Part shown: positions 1 through 6,930 of the stretch, piece by piece | Numbering within the stretch: the first letter of the stretch is position 1 | Layout of the letters: each line of letters begins with the position of its first letter | Source: Bacillota bacterium | GTDB lineage: Bacteria; Bacillota; UBA4882; UBA8346 | Direction: 5' to 3' | Assembly: GCA_023415375.1 (NCBI GenBank) | Contig: JAEZKW010000323.1 | Location: 1 to 8,643 of the forward strand | DNA length: 8,643 bases | Translations under genes and position numbers: made by a program | Notes under the pieces: generated by a model | What the model was told of the DNA's origin: nothing | Database searches by the model: none | The model's input: the letters and a program-made list of their open reading frames with translations, nothing else

Positions 1-312
1 AGCCGCTTCAAAAATGGTATTTTCATCAACCGGTTCCCCAGTGCTGGTATTTTTAACCCCAAAGCCTTCAGTGTACTCTATCTCTTTATCATTAAAAATC
101 GCTAAAGAAAGACCAGGGACATTATTCCTTTTCATTTCAGATTGAATATAAGGCTTTAAAGTTGAAAAGTCCACTTCTGCTTCTTCCGAGGTTGGCAAAG
201 CGACTGTCGGTGGTTCGATGAGTGTTGCGCCGATAAAAAGCAACAACATCAGCATGATAAGATATAAATACATTAGACGGTTTGAAAGTAATAACTTTTT
301 TAAAGCTTCCAT
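1..312 (-). CDS. Serine hydrolase of the beta-lactamase (class C / PBP-like) family, N-terminal part only
   Basis: The frame is open from an ATG at 312 to the window edge, giving the first 104 residues. Residues 14-32 form one hydrophobic segment (LMYLYLIMLMLLLFIGATL), which is a signal anchor or uncleaved signal peptide. A short linker rich in Pro, Ser and Glu follows. Residues 50-104 match the start of the beta-lactamase family fold: a helix ending in VPGLSLAIF, then EGFGVKNTSTGEPVDENTIFE. In this family the catalytic Ser-x-x-Lys follows this segment within a few residues, so it lies just outside the window and cannot be checked. The role is probably peptidase, esterase or D-Ala-D-Ala hydrolase activity at the cell surface; antibiotic resistance should not be assumed. 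A GAGAG motif lies about 15 bases before the ATG, rather far for a ribosome site, but no better in-frame start is seen. The gene is cut by the window edge, not visibly broken. Confidence 0.85.
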   Translation of the reverse strand, partial: MEALKKLLLSNRLMYLYLIMLMLLLFIGATLIEPPTVALPTSEEAEVDFSTLKPYIQSEMKRNNVPGLSLAIFNDKEIEYTEGFGVKNTSTGEPVDENTIFEAA

Positions 313-440
313 GGTGAATTTATCATCTCTCGTTGATTTTTTATGAAAAAAAGAACACCATTTCTAATATTCTCCACTTATCTAAGCATACACCAGATAA
401 TTCAAAATTGCTAAGGTTTTTAACAGAAATTTTATAAAGA

Positions 441-469
441 AATATTCCAGCTTTTTCCTATGCTTTCAA
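441..469 (-). promoter_or_regulatory. Candidate promoter for the left-edge serine hydrolase
   Basis: Read on the minus strand, TTGAAA (469-464, five of six matches to the -35 consensus) is followed after 17 bases by AATATT (446-441, four of six matches to the -10 consensus). It would leave an untranslated leader of about 125 bases. It lies after the terminator at 563-612, so the serine hydrolase would need its own promoter in this stretch. The region is AT-rich and such matches arise by chance, so confidence is low. Confidence 0.3.
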
Positions 470-562
470 CAACAATGTGCCTTTTGGCTTGTGACAAAAA
501 TGAGCCTGTTTTACATTTTGAGATACTATCTGAATTACGGATTTTTTGGTGCATCTACCGAC

Positions 563-612
563 AAAAAAGGGATGTCTCCGCGTATGCGCGCATTTACTTC
601 TGAGACATTCCC
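563..612 (-). terminator. Intrinsic terminator after the LysM gene
   Basis: On the minus strand, GGGAATGTCTC (612-602) pairs with GAGACATCCC (578-569), leaving a single bulged base. A run of six T (568-563) follows directly. The loop holds a second small self-complementary element (CGCG around 579-590). It lies about 80 bases past the stop of the LysM gene and is the only terminator seen between the glycosidase promoter at 4129 and this point. Confidence 0.8.
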
Positions 613-692
613 TAAAAAAATAGGTTAAAAAATTTGGTTTTAAAAACTAAGTTAAAAAATACTCTTAGGATTAGGTTTTAATCTACCTTCGA

Positions 693-971
693 TTATCTTA
701 TCCTTCGCCTAGCCGCCCTCCGTCTCCGTTCAAGTTCTTTCCTTCGCCTTCGCAGTAGTTCTGCCCTGCGTCTTTCTTCAAATCGAGGTCCCCTTGACGA
801 AGGCGGGTCTCCTGGCATTGCAATAACTTGCCCAGTCACTAAATAATCGGAGTCAATCATCGGATTCATTGCTACAATAGTTTCTACAGTCGTCTCGTAC
901 CGCTCGGCCAAGTCTTCAACTGTATCATCCGATTGAACAATATACGCAAATGCCTTTGGTGAATCCATCAT
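693..971 (-). CDS. Small LysM-domain protein with arginine-rich C-terminal tail
   Basis: With the start at 971 the protein has 92 residues. Residues 8-53 form one LysM domain (AYIVQSDDTVEDLAERYETT, then NPMIDSDYLVTGQVIAMPG), a fold that binds N-acetylglucosamine-containing glycans such as peptidoglycan. A short Pro/Ser/Gly linker follows. Residues 60-92 hold 17 Arg and one Lys with interspersed Glu, Leu and Ala; L73, L80 and A87 are seven apart, so a charged helix or short coiled coil is plausible. There is no signal peptide or membrane segment, which suggests a protein deposited from the cytoplasm side, for example in a spore or coat layer; that is inference. The frame extends to an ATG at 1022, but GAGGTG at 986-981 sits nine bases before the ATG at 971 and no ribosome site precedes 1022, so 971 is preferred. 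The gene follows glycerate kinase with an 88-base gap and is followed by a terminator. Confidence 0.75.
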   Translation of the reverse strand: MMDSPKAFAYIVQSDDTVEDLAERYETTVETIVAMNPMIDSDYLVTGQVIAMPGDPPSSRGPRFEERRRAELLRRRRKELERRRRAARRRIR

Positions 972-980
972 CTTCTCTCT

Positions 981-986
981 CACCTC
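981..986 (-). promoter_or_regulatory. Ribosome binding site deciding the LysM start
   Basis: GAGGTG on the minus strand lies nine bases before the ATG at 971 (a second ATG follows at 968). The alternative ATG at 1022 has no purine-rich site ahead of it. The stretch between them contains a TATTATATAT run that looks more like promoter DNA than coding sequence. Confidence 0.65.
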
Positions 987-1059
987 GCCTATTTCCTGAT
1001 ATATAATATGAAGAAATGACAAAGTCCGCTATAGACAGAAGGCATTATTTCAAAAATCC

Positions 1060-2226
1060 TTAGATATTCCTGTGTAAGTTACCTAGACCATATTGGCGCC
1101 CCGCCAAGTATGTACGAAGCATTCTTTCAGTTGCATCGGCAACTAGTTCCGCAGCGTGGTTTATTGCTTCCTCTAGTGATAGTGGCCTGTCAAGGCAAGC
1201 ACTAATCCCGTCGATCCCATGTTCATACACCATAGCGACACCCGGCCCCAAGCTTCCTGCAACCGCCAGCACTGGCAATTTAAATTTCTTAGCGGTCCGG
1301 GCCACTCCTATAGGGGTTTTACCATGAATCGTCTGTGAATCCATTCGGCCTTCCCCGGTAATGACCAGCTGAGCATCTAGTAGTTTATCCTCGAGTTTCA
1401 CAACTTCGGTAATAATTTCAACCCCTGGTTTGAGCTTGCCGTTTAAAAAAACAGCCAAACCTGCTCCTAAACCGCCAGCCGCCCCGGCACCCGGTAAATT
1501 ATCAACCGATATTTGAAAATCCCGTTCAATAACTTTGGAAAAACGCTTGAGGGCTTGATCTAACTGGAGAACCATTTCCTCGGTAGCCCCCTTTTGTGGA
1601 CCATAAACAGCTGCAGCTCCCAAGCTACCGGTCAAGGGGTTTGTTACATCGCAGGCTACAATGACCTGAGCTTCATTTAACAACTTATATTTACCTGAAA
1701 TATCGATCCTTTCTAAATTGCGAAGCGCCAAACCACCTCTTTGTAGCTCAGCACCTGTATTATCCAAAAAGTGAATACCAAGTGCCTGCGCCATCCCCGC
1801 TCCGCCATCATTGGTAGCACTACCGCCAATTCCAATAATAATTTTACGGCATCCCTTTTCTAAAGCTGCTTTGATTAATTCACCCGTTCCAAAGGTGGTT
1901 GTAATCCGGGGGTCCCGTTTTTCCAAAGGAACTAATGGTAACCCGGAAGCTGAAGCCATTTCAATGATGGCTGTATGCCCATCCCCCATGATTCCAAAAA
2001 AGGCATCCACAGGATCCCCCAAAGGTCCGGTTACCCTAGCTGGAATCATTATTCCGCCCGTTGACTCCACAAGGGTTTGGACAGTTCCCTCCCCTCCGTC
2101 GGCCATAGGAACTAATTCCAATATCCCATTTGGAAAAACTCTGCGTGCTCCTATGGCCATTGCTTGACTAACTTCAACAGCCGATAGACTGCCTTTAAAA
2201 GAATCCGGTGCAATAACAATTTTCAT
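1060..2226 (-). CDS. glxK: Glycerate kinase, GlxK/GarK (type 2) family
   Basis: The 388-residue product phosphorylates D-glycerate with ATP in the cytoplasm to a phosphoglycerate; most members of this family make 2-phosphoglycerate, which enters lower glycolysis. Family hallmarks run in order: APDSFKGS (6-13), MADGGEGT (41-48), IGIGGSATNDGGAGM (131-145), CDVTNPLTG (192-200), GPQKGA (209-214), the Gly/Ala-rich GAGAAGGLGAGL (246-257) and TGEGRMDSQT then HGKTPIG (290-307). The length is normal for the family, with a short non-conserved tail after about residue 372. The start ATG is preceded closely by GGTGA, a modest ribosome site. The glycosidase gene ends only 13 bases upstream, so the two are very likely co-transcribed. 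Whether the glycerate comes from a glycoside, from serine or from glyoxylate breakdown is not shown by this window. The assignment to the family is secure; the exact phosphorylated position (2- or 3-) is not read from sequence. Confidence 0.95.
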   Translation of the reverse strand: MKIVIAPDSFKGSLSAVEVSQAMAIGARRVFPNGILELVPMADGGEGTVQTLVESTGGIMIPARVTGPLGDPVDAFFGIMGDGHTAIIEMASASGLPLVPLEKRDPRITTTFGTGELIKAALEKGCRKIIIGIGGSATNDGGAGMAQALGIHFLDNTGAELQRGGLALRNLERIDISGKYKLLNEAQVIVACDVTNPLTGSLGAAAVYGPQKGATEEMVLQLDQALKRFSKVIERDFQISVDNLPGAGAAGGLGAGLAVFLNGKLKPGVEIITEVVKLEDKLLDAQLVITGEGRMDSQTIHGKTPIGVARTAKKFKLPVLAVAGSLGPGVAMVYEHGIDGISACLDRPLSLEEAINHAAELVADATERMLRTYLAGRQYGLGNLHRNI

Positions 2227-2239
2227 GGATTCACCAACT

Positions 2240-4099
2240 TTAATAACTCAAACCATACCCATATTTGAACAACGGGTCATACCGTTCATCCCCGACATGA
2301 ATCGGAACTTGATTGGCGTCCTTTGGCCAACTAAAAGGAAGCTTCCCTGTCGGCTGATAATCTCCAAAAAGAACATCAGCAATTCCCTGTCCCTCTGTTC
2401 CGGGAAGCCAGGCGGCAATAAAGGCCTCACTCTGATTTAATACGCCAGTAATCACCATCGGACGGCCTGAAATTAAAATAGTGACCATCGGGATTCCCAG
2501 TTTTTTTACGTTTTGAATGACCCGTATGTCTTTAGCAGAAAGCTCAAGGCTCGACGGATTTAAAATGTCTCCCTGAAATTCGGCATAGGGTTTTTCACCC
2601 ACCACGACAATTGCGGCATCGTTATTCTTAGATGTCTTTCCATCCTGTGTATAAGTTACCACCGTACTCCTAGAAACAGTCTGTCGGACAGCTTCTAATA
2701 CTGTCATGCCCTCTGTGATTTCCCCATTTTGGCCTTGCCAGGCCACGGTCCACCCTCCGCATTGGGCGCCTATGTCGTTCGCAGCTGTCCCCGCTACTAC
2801 GATCCTTTTTATGTCCTTGGACAAAGGTAACATCCCGCGCTTGCCCAATACTTTGTTCTTCAATAACACCAATGATGCTCGGACGCACCGCCGGGCCACT
2901 TCCCGGTGCTCAGGAGAACCAATGGACTTTAACAAGTTCCGGTTAGCATATGGCTGATCGAATAAGCCCAACTCATATTTCACCCGCAAAACCCGGGTCA
3001 CCGCATCATCAATCCGGTCCATCGAAACTTGACCATTCTCCACCAATGATTTTAATGTCGATATCAGAAGCCGATAATTGGAAGGTGCCATAAACATATC
3101 GATTCCGGCATTGACTGCGGCCGTGATTCGTTCGCTATAGCTCCCGGGAAGCTTTTCAAAACCGCGAAAGTCGGAGACCACAAAGCCACTAAATCCTAAT
3201 TCCTCTTTAAGAACCTTGGTAATCCAATAACGGCTGCTGTGCATTTTCTGACCGTTCCAACTACTGTAAGACACCATAACGCTTCCCGCTCCTGCCTTCA
3301 CTGTGGCGGCATAAGGCGGTAAGTAAAGACTGCGAATCTCTTCTTCGGATGCTCTGGTATCCCCCTGGTCATTACCACCCATTAAACCGCTGCCGAATAA
3401 TGTTCCTCCATCTCCTAAATAATGTTTCACACACGCAAGTACACCATCCGCTTTTTGAGGGGCACCGTTATGAAAGTTATTGCCTTGAAAACCATTTACC
3501 GCGGCGACGCCAAGCATCGAATTTATCTCCGGAGTTTCGCCGTAACTTTCATAGGTGCGGCCCCAACGAGTATCTCGGGCTACGGCGACACAAGGCGCAA
3601 AAGCCCAGTAAATACCGGCCCCTGCCATTTCAGCGGCGGTCACGCGGGCTTCCTCTTTCACCAAATCGGCTGAACCTGTAGCACCCATCCCGATATTATG
3701 AGGAAAAACGGTCGTACCTGCAATACTGCCAAAGCCATGTACCGCATCGATTCCGTAAAGAAGCGGGATTTTTAACCGTGTTTGAAGTGCCGCCGCTTGA
3801 CAAGAATCAACCATCTCGGCGACTTGTTCTGGAGTGGTTCCGGGAATAAACGCATCACCGCCGCTAAATATGGAACCAAAACCGTATTTTGTAATATCCG
3901 TGATCGGAAAAATCTTACTCCGTTCCGGCTGAACCATTTGGCCGATTTTCTCATCCAGAGTCATTTGTTGCAGTAGATTTTTTACGGAACTTTCAATATT
4001 ATCATCAGCATAAATAAGAGGTTTATCATAGAGGGCCAAACAACAAATCAAAAATAAAACTGCAAAAAACATTAACATTTTTGTAGTATGTCGTTTCAT
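2240..4099 (-). CDS. Secreted family 3 glycoside hydrolase, beta-glucosidase / glucan exohydrolase type
   Basis: The chosen start gives 619 residues; numbers here count from the upstream ATG at 4126 (subtract 9). A Sec signal peptide covers 10-40 (basic start, hydrophobic 18-31, likely cut after IYA), so the enzyme is exported. Domain 1 is a TIM barrel carrying GIDAVHG (125-131), RWGR (187-190), VKHYLGDGGT (233-242) and the nucleophile motif GFVVSDF with Asp319. Domain 2 carries GGWTVAWQG (457-465) and GEKPYAE (510-516), the segment that holds the acid/base Glu, and ends in the typical LPGTEGQG and YGYGLSY motifs. KHYLGDGGT and a complete second domain exclude a NagZ-type hexosaminidase. It should release glucose from the non-reducing end of beta-glucans or oligosaccharides. 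Phe320 replaces the Trp usual after the nucleophile. AAGGAG lies seven bases before the ATG at 4099, and the ATG at 4126 falls close to the expected transcription start, so 4099 is preferred. Confidence 0.93.
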   Translation of the reverse strand: MKRHTTKMLMFFAVLFLICCLALYDKPLIYADDNIESSVKNLLQQMTLDEKIGQMVQPERSKIFPITDITKYGFGSIFSGGDAFIPGTTPEQVAEMVDSCQAAALQTRLKIPLLYGIDAVHGFGSIAGTTVFPHNIGMGATGSADLVKEEARVTAAEMAGAGIYWAFAPCVAVARDTRWGRTYESYGETPEINSMLGVAAVNGFQGNNFHNGAPQKADGVLACVKHYLGDGGTLFGSGLMGGNDQGDTRASEEEIRSLYLPPYAATVKAGAGSVMVSYSSWNGQKMHSSRYWITKVLKEELGFSGFVVSDFRGFEKLPGSYSERITAAVNAGIDMFMAPSNYRLLISTLKSLVENGQVSMDRIDDAVTRVLRVKYELGLFDQPYANRNLLKSIGSPEHREVARRCVRASLVLLKNKVLGKRGMLPLSKDIKRIVVAGTAANDIGAQCGGWTVAWQGQNGEITEGMTVLEAVRQTVSRSTVVTYTQDGKTSKNNDAAIVVVGEKPYAEFQGDILNPSSLELSAKDIRVIQNVKKLGIPMVTILISGRPMVITGVLNQSEAFIAAWLPGTEGQGIADVLFGDYQPTGKLPFSWPKDANQVPIHVGDERYDPLFKYGYGLSY

Positions 4100-4106
4100 T
4101 GTATTT

Positions 4107-4112
4107 CTCCTT
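4107..4112 (-). promoter_or_regulatory. Strong ribosome binding site for the glycosidase
   Basis: AAGGAG on the minus strand lies seven bases before the ATG at 4099. It fixes that ATG as the start in preference to the in-frame ATG at 4126, which has no such site and lies only three bases from the -10 box at 4129-4134. Confidence 0.85.
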
Positions 4113-4128
4113 CCATTTTCATCCATCT

Positions 4129-4157
4129 ATTATAACATAAATGATAATACTTCTTAA
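4129..4157 (-). promoter_or_regulatory. Extended -10 promoter of the glycosidase / glycerate kinase run
   Basis: On the minus strand the -10 box is a perfect TATAAT (4134-4129) preceded by TG and one base, giving the extended form TGTTATAAT (4137-4129). Seventeen bases further up is TTAAGA (4157-4152), four of six matches to the -35 consensus. Transcription should begin near 4122, leaving a leader of about 23 bases before the start codon. It lies right after the end of the ABC operon, separating the two transcription units. No clear terminator was seen between 4197 and 4158, so some read-through from the ABC operon is possible. Confidence 0.8.
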
Positions 4158-4197
4158 AAGTCCCCAATTCATAAACAATTTCCCAGCAATTCTCTTT

Positions 4198-4995
4198 TTA
4201 ACTGCTAGCGCTTCCATAGTGCTTTAAACCTAGTTTCCAAATAAAATGACACATCAATGAAAAAATGATACAAACGGAAAGGGTCAATACCCAGTACCGT
4301 CCCTCCAATATCCCTGTGAAAAATTGAGTTGGAATTGTAGCGATTAATCCATAGGGTAAGATCAAATAAAACACTACTTTTATAAACCCTTTAAAAACAA
4401 TTCCGGGGATACGAAAGCTAAAGTTGACCATCTCATTTTCAAAGTCTGTCAAGCGGTCAACCCGGGTAAACCAAAAAGCAACCGAACGAATAAGCACCAT
4501 GATATCAAAAACCAATACCAACATTACAACTATTAAAAAAATATATCCCGTAATTTTCAGCGGATTCAACTCAATCCCAAGTTTTCTGACACTGAATACC
4601 AACATCATGATTCCTGGGATTGTTAACAAAATAGAACCGAAATCCATATTCTCAAAGGAAACCAAGAAAAGAGTATTGATAGGTTTGGTTATATAGATAT
4701 CCAGTTTACCAGTTCGTATCTTATCCGGTATTCCGATGACACCGAAAAAATAGGTACACATATATAAACTGTCAATAATTGTAAATGTACCGACAAAAAA
4801 AATAAGCTGATATTGGTTCCAACCATTAATATTGTTAACCTGTAAAAATATTGCTGAAAATACGGTAATTTGAATTAAGAATACTGTAATATCCACAAAG
4901 AATGCTCCCCAAAAGTTTAAATTATAAATCATTTGCCGTTGCAATTTAAATTTAAACAATAAGGCAGCCATCCTAAAATACCTTTTAATCTTCAT
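4198..4995 (-). CDS. ABC-2 type exporter permease, COG3694-like
   Basis: The 265-residue protein is an integral membrane subunit. Hydrophobic segments fall near 28-50, 62-84, 118-136, 148-170, 200-222 and 234-254, six in all, as expected for an ABC-2 permease. The loop RTGKLDIYITKP (94-105) is the cytoplasmic motif shared with its partner permease and probably contacts the ATPase. The start is two bases after the stop of the previous gene, and GGAG lies eight bases before the ATG, so the genes are translationally coupled. In this three-gene family the two permeases form an unequal pair with one shared ATPase. Related systems have been linked to export of toxic cationic compounds such as viologens, but the substrate cannot be read from the sequence. 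The gene is the last of its operon. Confidence 0.85.
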   Translation of the reverse strand: MKIKRYFRMAALLFKFKLQRQMIYNLNFWGAFFVDITVFLIQITVFSAIFLQVNNINGWNQYQLIFFVGTFTIIDSLYMCTYFFGVIGIPDKIRTGKLDIYITKPINTLFLVSFENMDFGSILLTIPGIMMLVFSVRKLGIELNPLKITGYIFLIVVMLVLVFDIMVLIRSVAFWFTRVDRLTDFENEMVNFSFRIPGIVFKGFIKVVFYLILPYGLIATIPTQFFTGILEGRYWVLTLSVCIIFSLMCHFIWKLGLKHYGSASS

Positions 4996-4997
4996 TG

Positions 4998-5792
4998 TTA
5001 AACTCCTACACCTTCATACTCTTTACGCAAAACATCATAGAAAAGTGATACGGCTAGCAACATCAATCCATTCCAAATTACTAATACCAATAAAGCTTGG
5101 AGGATTTTATCTGTTTCACGCCCCATAATCAACATTGCCGGCAAATAGTTAATATAATAAAACGGAAGAAACTGCAACCCCTTTTGAAGCCATAAAGGTA
5201 ATAAAGTGAGAGGTATCATCACTCCAATTAAAAATTCCATAATCGTATTTTTAATCATATAAAAAAACCCAATCTCTAAAAACTTGAAACTCAGGATGGC
5301 AATACAGTAATTCAACAGAATTAAAAAACTCAATCCTAATAAATTGATTAACAATCCGCAAAACCAGGCTGTAGTATTAAACTGGATTATAAAGTATTTT
5401 TGAAAGAGCAGGGCGACTAGAGTCGTGGTAATTAAATTGATGCCAAGTATAAAAAAAGTCTTCGTAAAGCATGATACGCTAAAATACCATAAAGGCCGGA
5501 TCGGCTTTACCAAATATTTCGTAAATTGCCCTTCCCGGATTTCCCCGCTAAACTGCCAAACCATACTATCGGTGGTATCGAGCCTCTGAAAGAATGAAAC
5601 CATAATATAGTAAGTAATCATCGCTGGTAATGAAAACCCGCCGATTTGATGCTTATGCTGAAATAGTGTATTCCATAAGATGAAAGCCAGCAGTACTCTG
5701 ATAAACGAGAACCCTACCCCGGCTATCAAATCAAATCTGTATACAAGCTGGGATTTAAGAGTAATACTGGCTATACCAAGGTATTTTTTCAT
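4998..5792 (-). CDS. ABC-2 type exporter permease, COG4587-like
   Basis: The 264-residue membrane protein has hydrophobic segments near 23-45, 56-72, 105-130, 143-168, 182-203 and 230-252. Residues 85-102 (IREGQFTKYLVKPIRPLW) give the family's cytoplasmic loop motif, equivalent to RTGKLDIYITKP in the next gene; the two permeases are distant paralogues. Its ATG overlaps the stop of the ATPase gene in the arrangement ATGA, and a GGAGG ribosome site six bases ahead lies inside the ATPase coding end, which is typical of coupled translation and fixed subunit ratio. It is expected to pair with the following permease in the cytoplasmic membrane. No truncation or odd residue was seen. The substrate is unknown. 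Confidence 0.87.
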   Translation of the reverse strand: MKKYLGIASITLKSQLVYRFDLIAGVGFSFIRVLLAFILWNTLFQHKHQIGGFSLPAMITYYIMVSFFQRLDTTDSMVWQFSGEIREGQFTKYLVKPIRPLWYFSVSCFTKTFFILGINLITTTLVALLFQKYFIIQFNTTAWFCGLLINLLGLSFLILLNYCIAILSFKFLEIGFFYMIKNTIMEFLIGVMIPLTLLPLWLQKGLQFLPFYYINYLPAMLIMGRETDKILQALLVLVIWNGLMLLAVSLFYDVLRKEYEGVGV

Positions 5793-6781
5793 GGTAAACC
5801 TCCAAACCCCGCAGCATATATCCTTTCAACCACGCTTCCGATTTCTTCATCTTCAATTCGGATATCATCGATTTCATAATCGGCCATGATTTGTTGCAAC
5901 AATGATTTTACTTCGTCTTTTTTGATTTGAAATATCGCCTTAAAAGGATCTCTCTGAATCCATTGAACCTGGGCATTGGTTACAAATTCGGTCGCATTTT
6001 CAAATGACACAGTGATTTGGCGATAGGCCTGGTACCGTTCGAGCAGGGTTTGCAATTCCCCATCGTAAATTTTACGCCCATTATTGACCACAATAGTCCT
6101 TGGGCATAAATTCCGGATATCTTCCATATAGTGGCTGGTCAATATGATGGTGACTCCGTTGGTTTCATTCATAGTCTTCAAAAAATGGCGAATTTGTTTT
6201 TGAGCTACGGCGTCCAGACCAATCGTAGGTTCATCAAGAAATAGCACCCCGGGATTATGGAGTAAGGCCGCAACCAGTTCCATTTTCATCCTTTCACCGA
6301 GTGAAAGATTGCGGACTTGAACATGCAATAAATCACCGATATCAAAGAGTTCTGAAAAAAATCCCAAACGGCTCCGGTATTCATTATCGGTTATCCCATA
6401 TATCTCTTTGTTGAGCAAAAAAGAATCCTCTGCAGGTAGGTCCCACCAAAGTTGACTTTTTTGGCCCATCACTACGGCGAATTGCTTTTTAAACGCATCT
6501 TGTTGTTGATGGGGGATATAACCCAATACCTTAATTTCTCCGGATGTTGGGTAAATCACCCCGGTCAGTAATTTAATCAATGTCGTTTTCCCCGCTCCAT
6601 TGGGCCCGATCAATCCGACCATTTCACCGGGGGTAATTTGTAGATCGAATCCAGCTAACGCTACTTTGGTTGCTCTTTGTTTTTTGAATAATGCCTTCAC
6701 GCTTCCTTTAAACCCGGCATCTTTGATAAGGGTTTTATACACTTTTGTAAGATTTTGGGTCATAATCACTTCATCCGTCAT
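5789..6781 (-). CDS. ABC exporter ATP-binding protein, COG4586-like
   Basis: The 330-residue ATPase powers the two permeases downstream. Motifs are complete: Walker A GPNGAGKTT (59-67, Lys65), Q-loop Gln107 in MGQKSQLWWDLP, signature LSLGER (159-164), Walker B VLFLDEP (179-185, Glu184), D-loop GLD (188-190) and switch His217. The QKSQLWWDLP segment and the insertion at about 16-40 before the core are typical of this subfamily. After residue 250 there is a regulatory or dimerising tail of about 80 residues (RQITVSFENA onward) also found in drug and viologen type exporters. GGGAG lies 11 bases before the ATG at 6781; a second in-frame ATG at residue 7 has no better site. It is first in a compact three-gene operon (overlap of four bases with the next gene). 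All catalytic residues are present, so it should be active. Confidence 0.93.
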   Translation of the reverse strand: MTDEVIMTQNLTKVYKTLIKDAGFKGSVKALFKKQRATKVALAGFDLQITPGEMVGLIGPNGAGKTTLIKLLTGVIYPTSGEIKVLGYIPHQQQDAFKKQFAVVMGQKSQLWWDLPAEDSFLLNKEIYGITDNEYRSRLGFFSELFDIGDLLHVQVRNLSLGERMKMELVAALLHNPGVLFLDEPTIGLDAVAQKQIRHFLKTMNETNGVTIILTSHYMEDIRNLCPRTIVVNNGRKIYDGELQTLLERYQAYRQITVSFENATEFVTNAQVQWIQRDPFKAIFQIKKDEVKSLLQQIMADYEIDDIRIEDEEIGSVVERIYAAGFGGLP

Positions 6782-6820
6782 TGATTATTTAACTCCCATC
6801 AGTTTGAAAATCATATGGAA

Positions 6821-6829
6821 AATATACCA
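6821..6829 (-). promoter_or_regulatory. Candidate extended -10 promoter of the ABC exporter operon
   Basis: On the minus strand TGGTATATT (6829-6821) fits the extended -10 pattern TG-N-TATATT. No good -35 box stands at the usual distance (a TTGACC lies too close, 12 bases upstream). The leader to the ATG at 6781 would be about 33 bases. Confidence 0.45.
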
Positions 6830-6912
6830 AAAAAAATGGGTCAAGAGAAACCGGAAAACCGTTTACCCGGAAGCTTCAAGATATGCTATCGTTGATTTGG
6901 TTGAAGTATAGG

Positions 6913-6924
6913 CTATTTAAATAG
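6913..6924. repeat. Perfect 12-bp palindrome CTATTTAAATAG
   Basis: The sequence reads the same on both strands over 12 bases. It lies between the candidate ABC operon promoter (minus strand, 6821-6829) and the candidate plus-strand promoter (6931-6959), a position suited to a repressor operator acting on either. It is AT-rich, so chance cannot be excluded. Confidence 0.45.
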
Positions 6925-6930
6925 TCTTTA

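Larger units (their letters stand above)
313..692. other. 380-base intergenic region
   Basis: No coding frame with a credible start is seen on either strand. The right part holds the minus-strand terminator that ends the glycosidase / glycerate kinase / LysM run. The left part is AT-rich and holds only a weak candidate promoter for the serine hydrolase. No tRNA, repeat array or riboswitch-like conserved core was recognised. Confidence 0.6.

Noticed and set aside
502..527. Inverted match CAAAAATG / CATTTTG in the left intergenic region
   Set aside because: It is short, AT-rich, imperfect and without a U-tail, so it is probably chance.
1811..2167. Plus-strand open frame of 118 codons opposite the glycerate kinase
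   Set aside because: It lies wholly inside a gene with all family motifs, is rich in Pro/Ser/Ile as expected for an antisense shadow, and has no convincing ribosome site.
3349..3681. Two overlapping plus-strand open frames opposite the glycosidase
   Set aside because: Both are antisense shadows of conserved glycosidase sequence with no recognisable domain.
2240..4099. NagZ-type beta-N-acetylhexosaminidase, which would have fitted a cell-wall theme with the LysM gene
   Set aside because: The NagZ signature KHFPGHG with its His-Asp dyad is absent; KHYLGDGGT and a full second domain place the enzyme with glucosidases.
4158..4197. Terminator for the ABC exporter operon
   Set aside because: Repeated AATT and CCC words are present but do not form a stem with a U-tract on the minus strand.
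6600..6911. Plus-strand frame of 103 codons running from the ATPase gene into the gap
   Set aside because: Its first part is antisense to the Walker A region and its last part has no family features; no ribosome site was seen.
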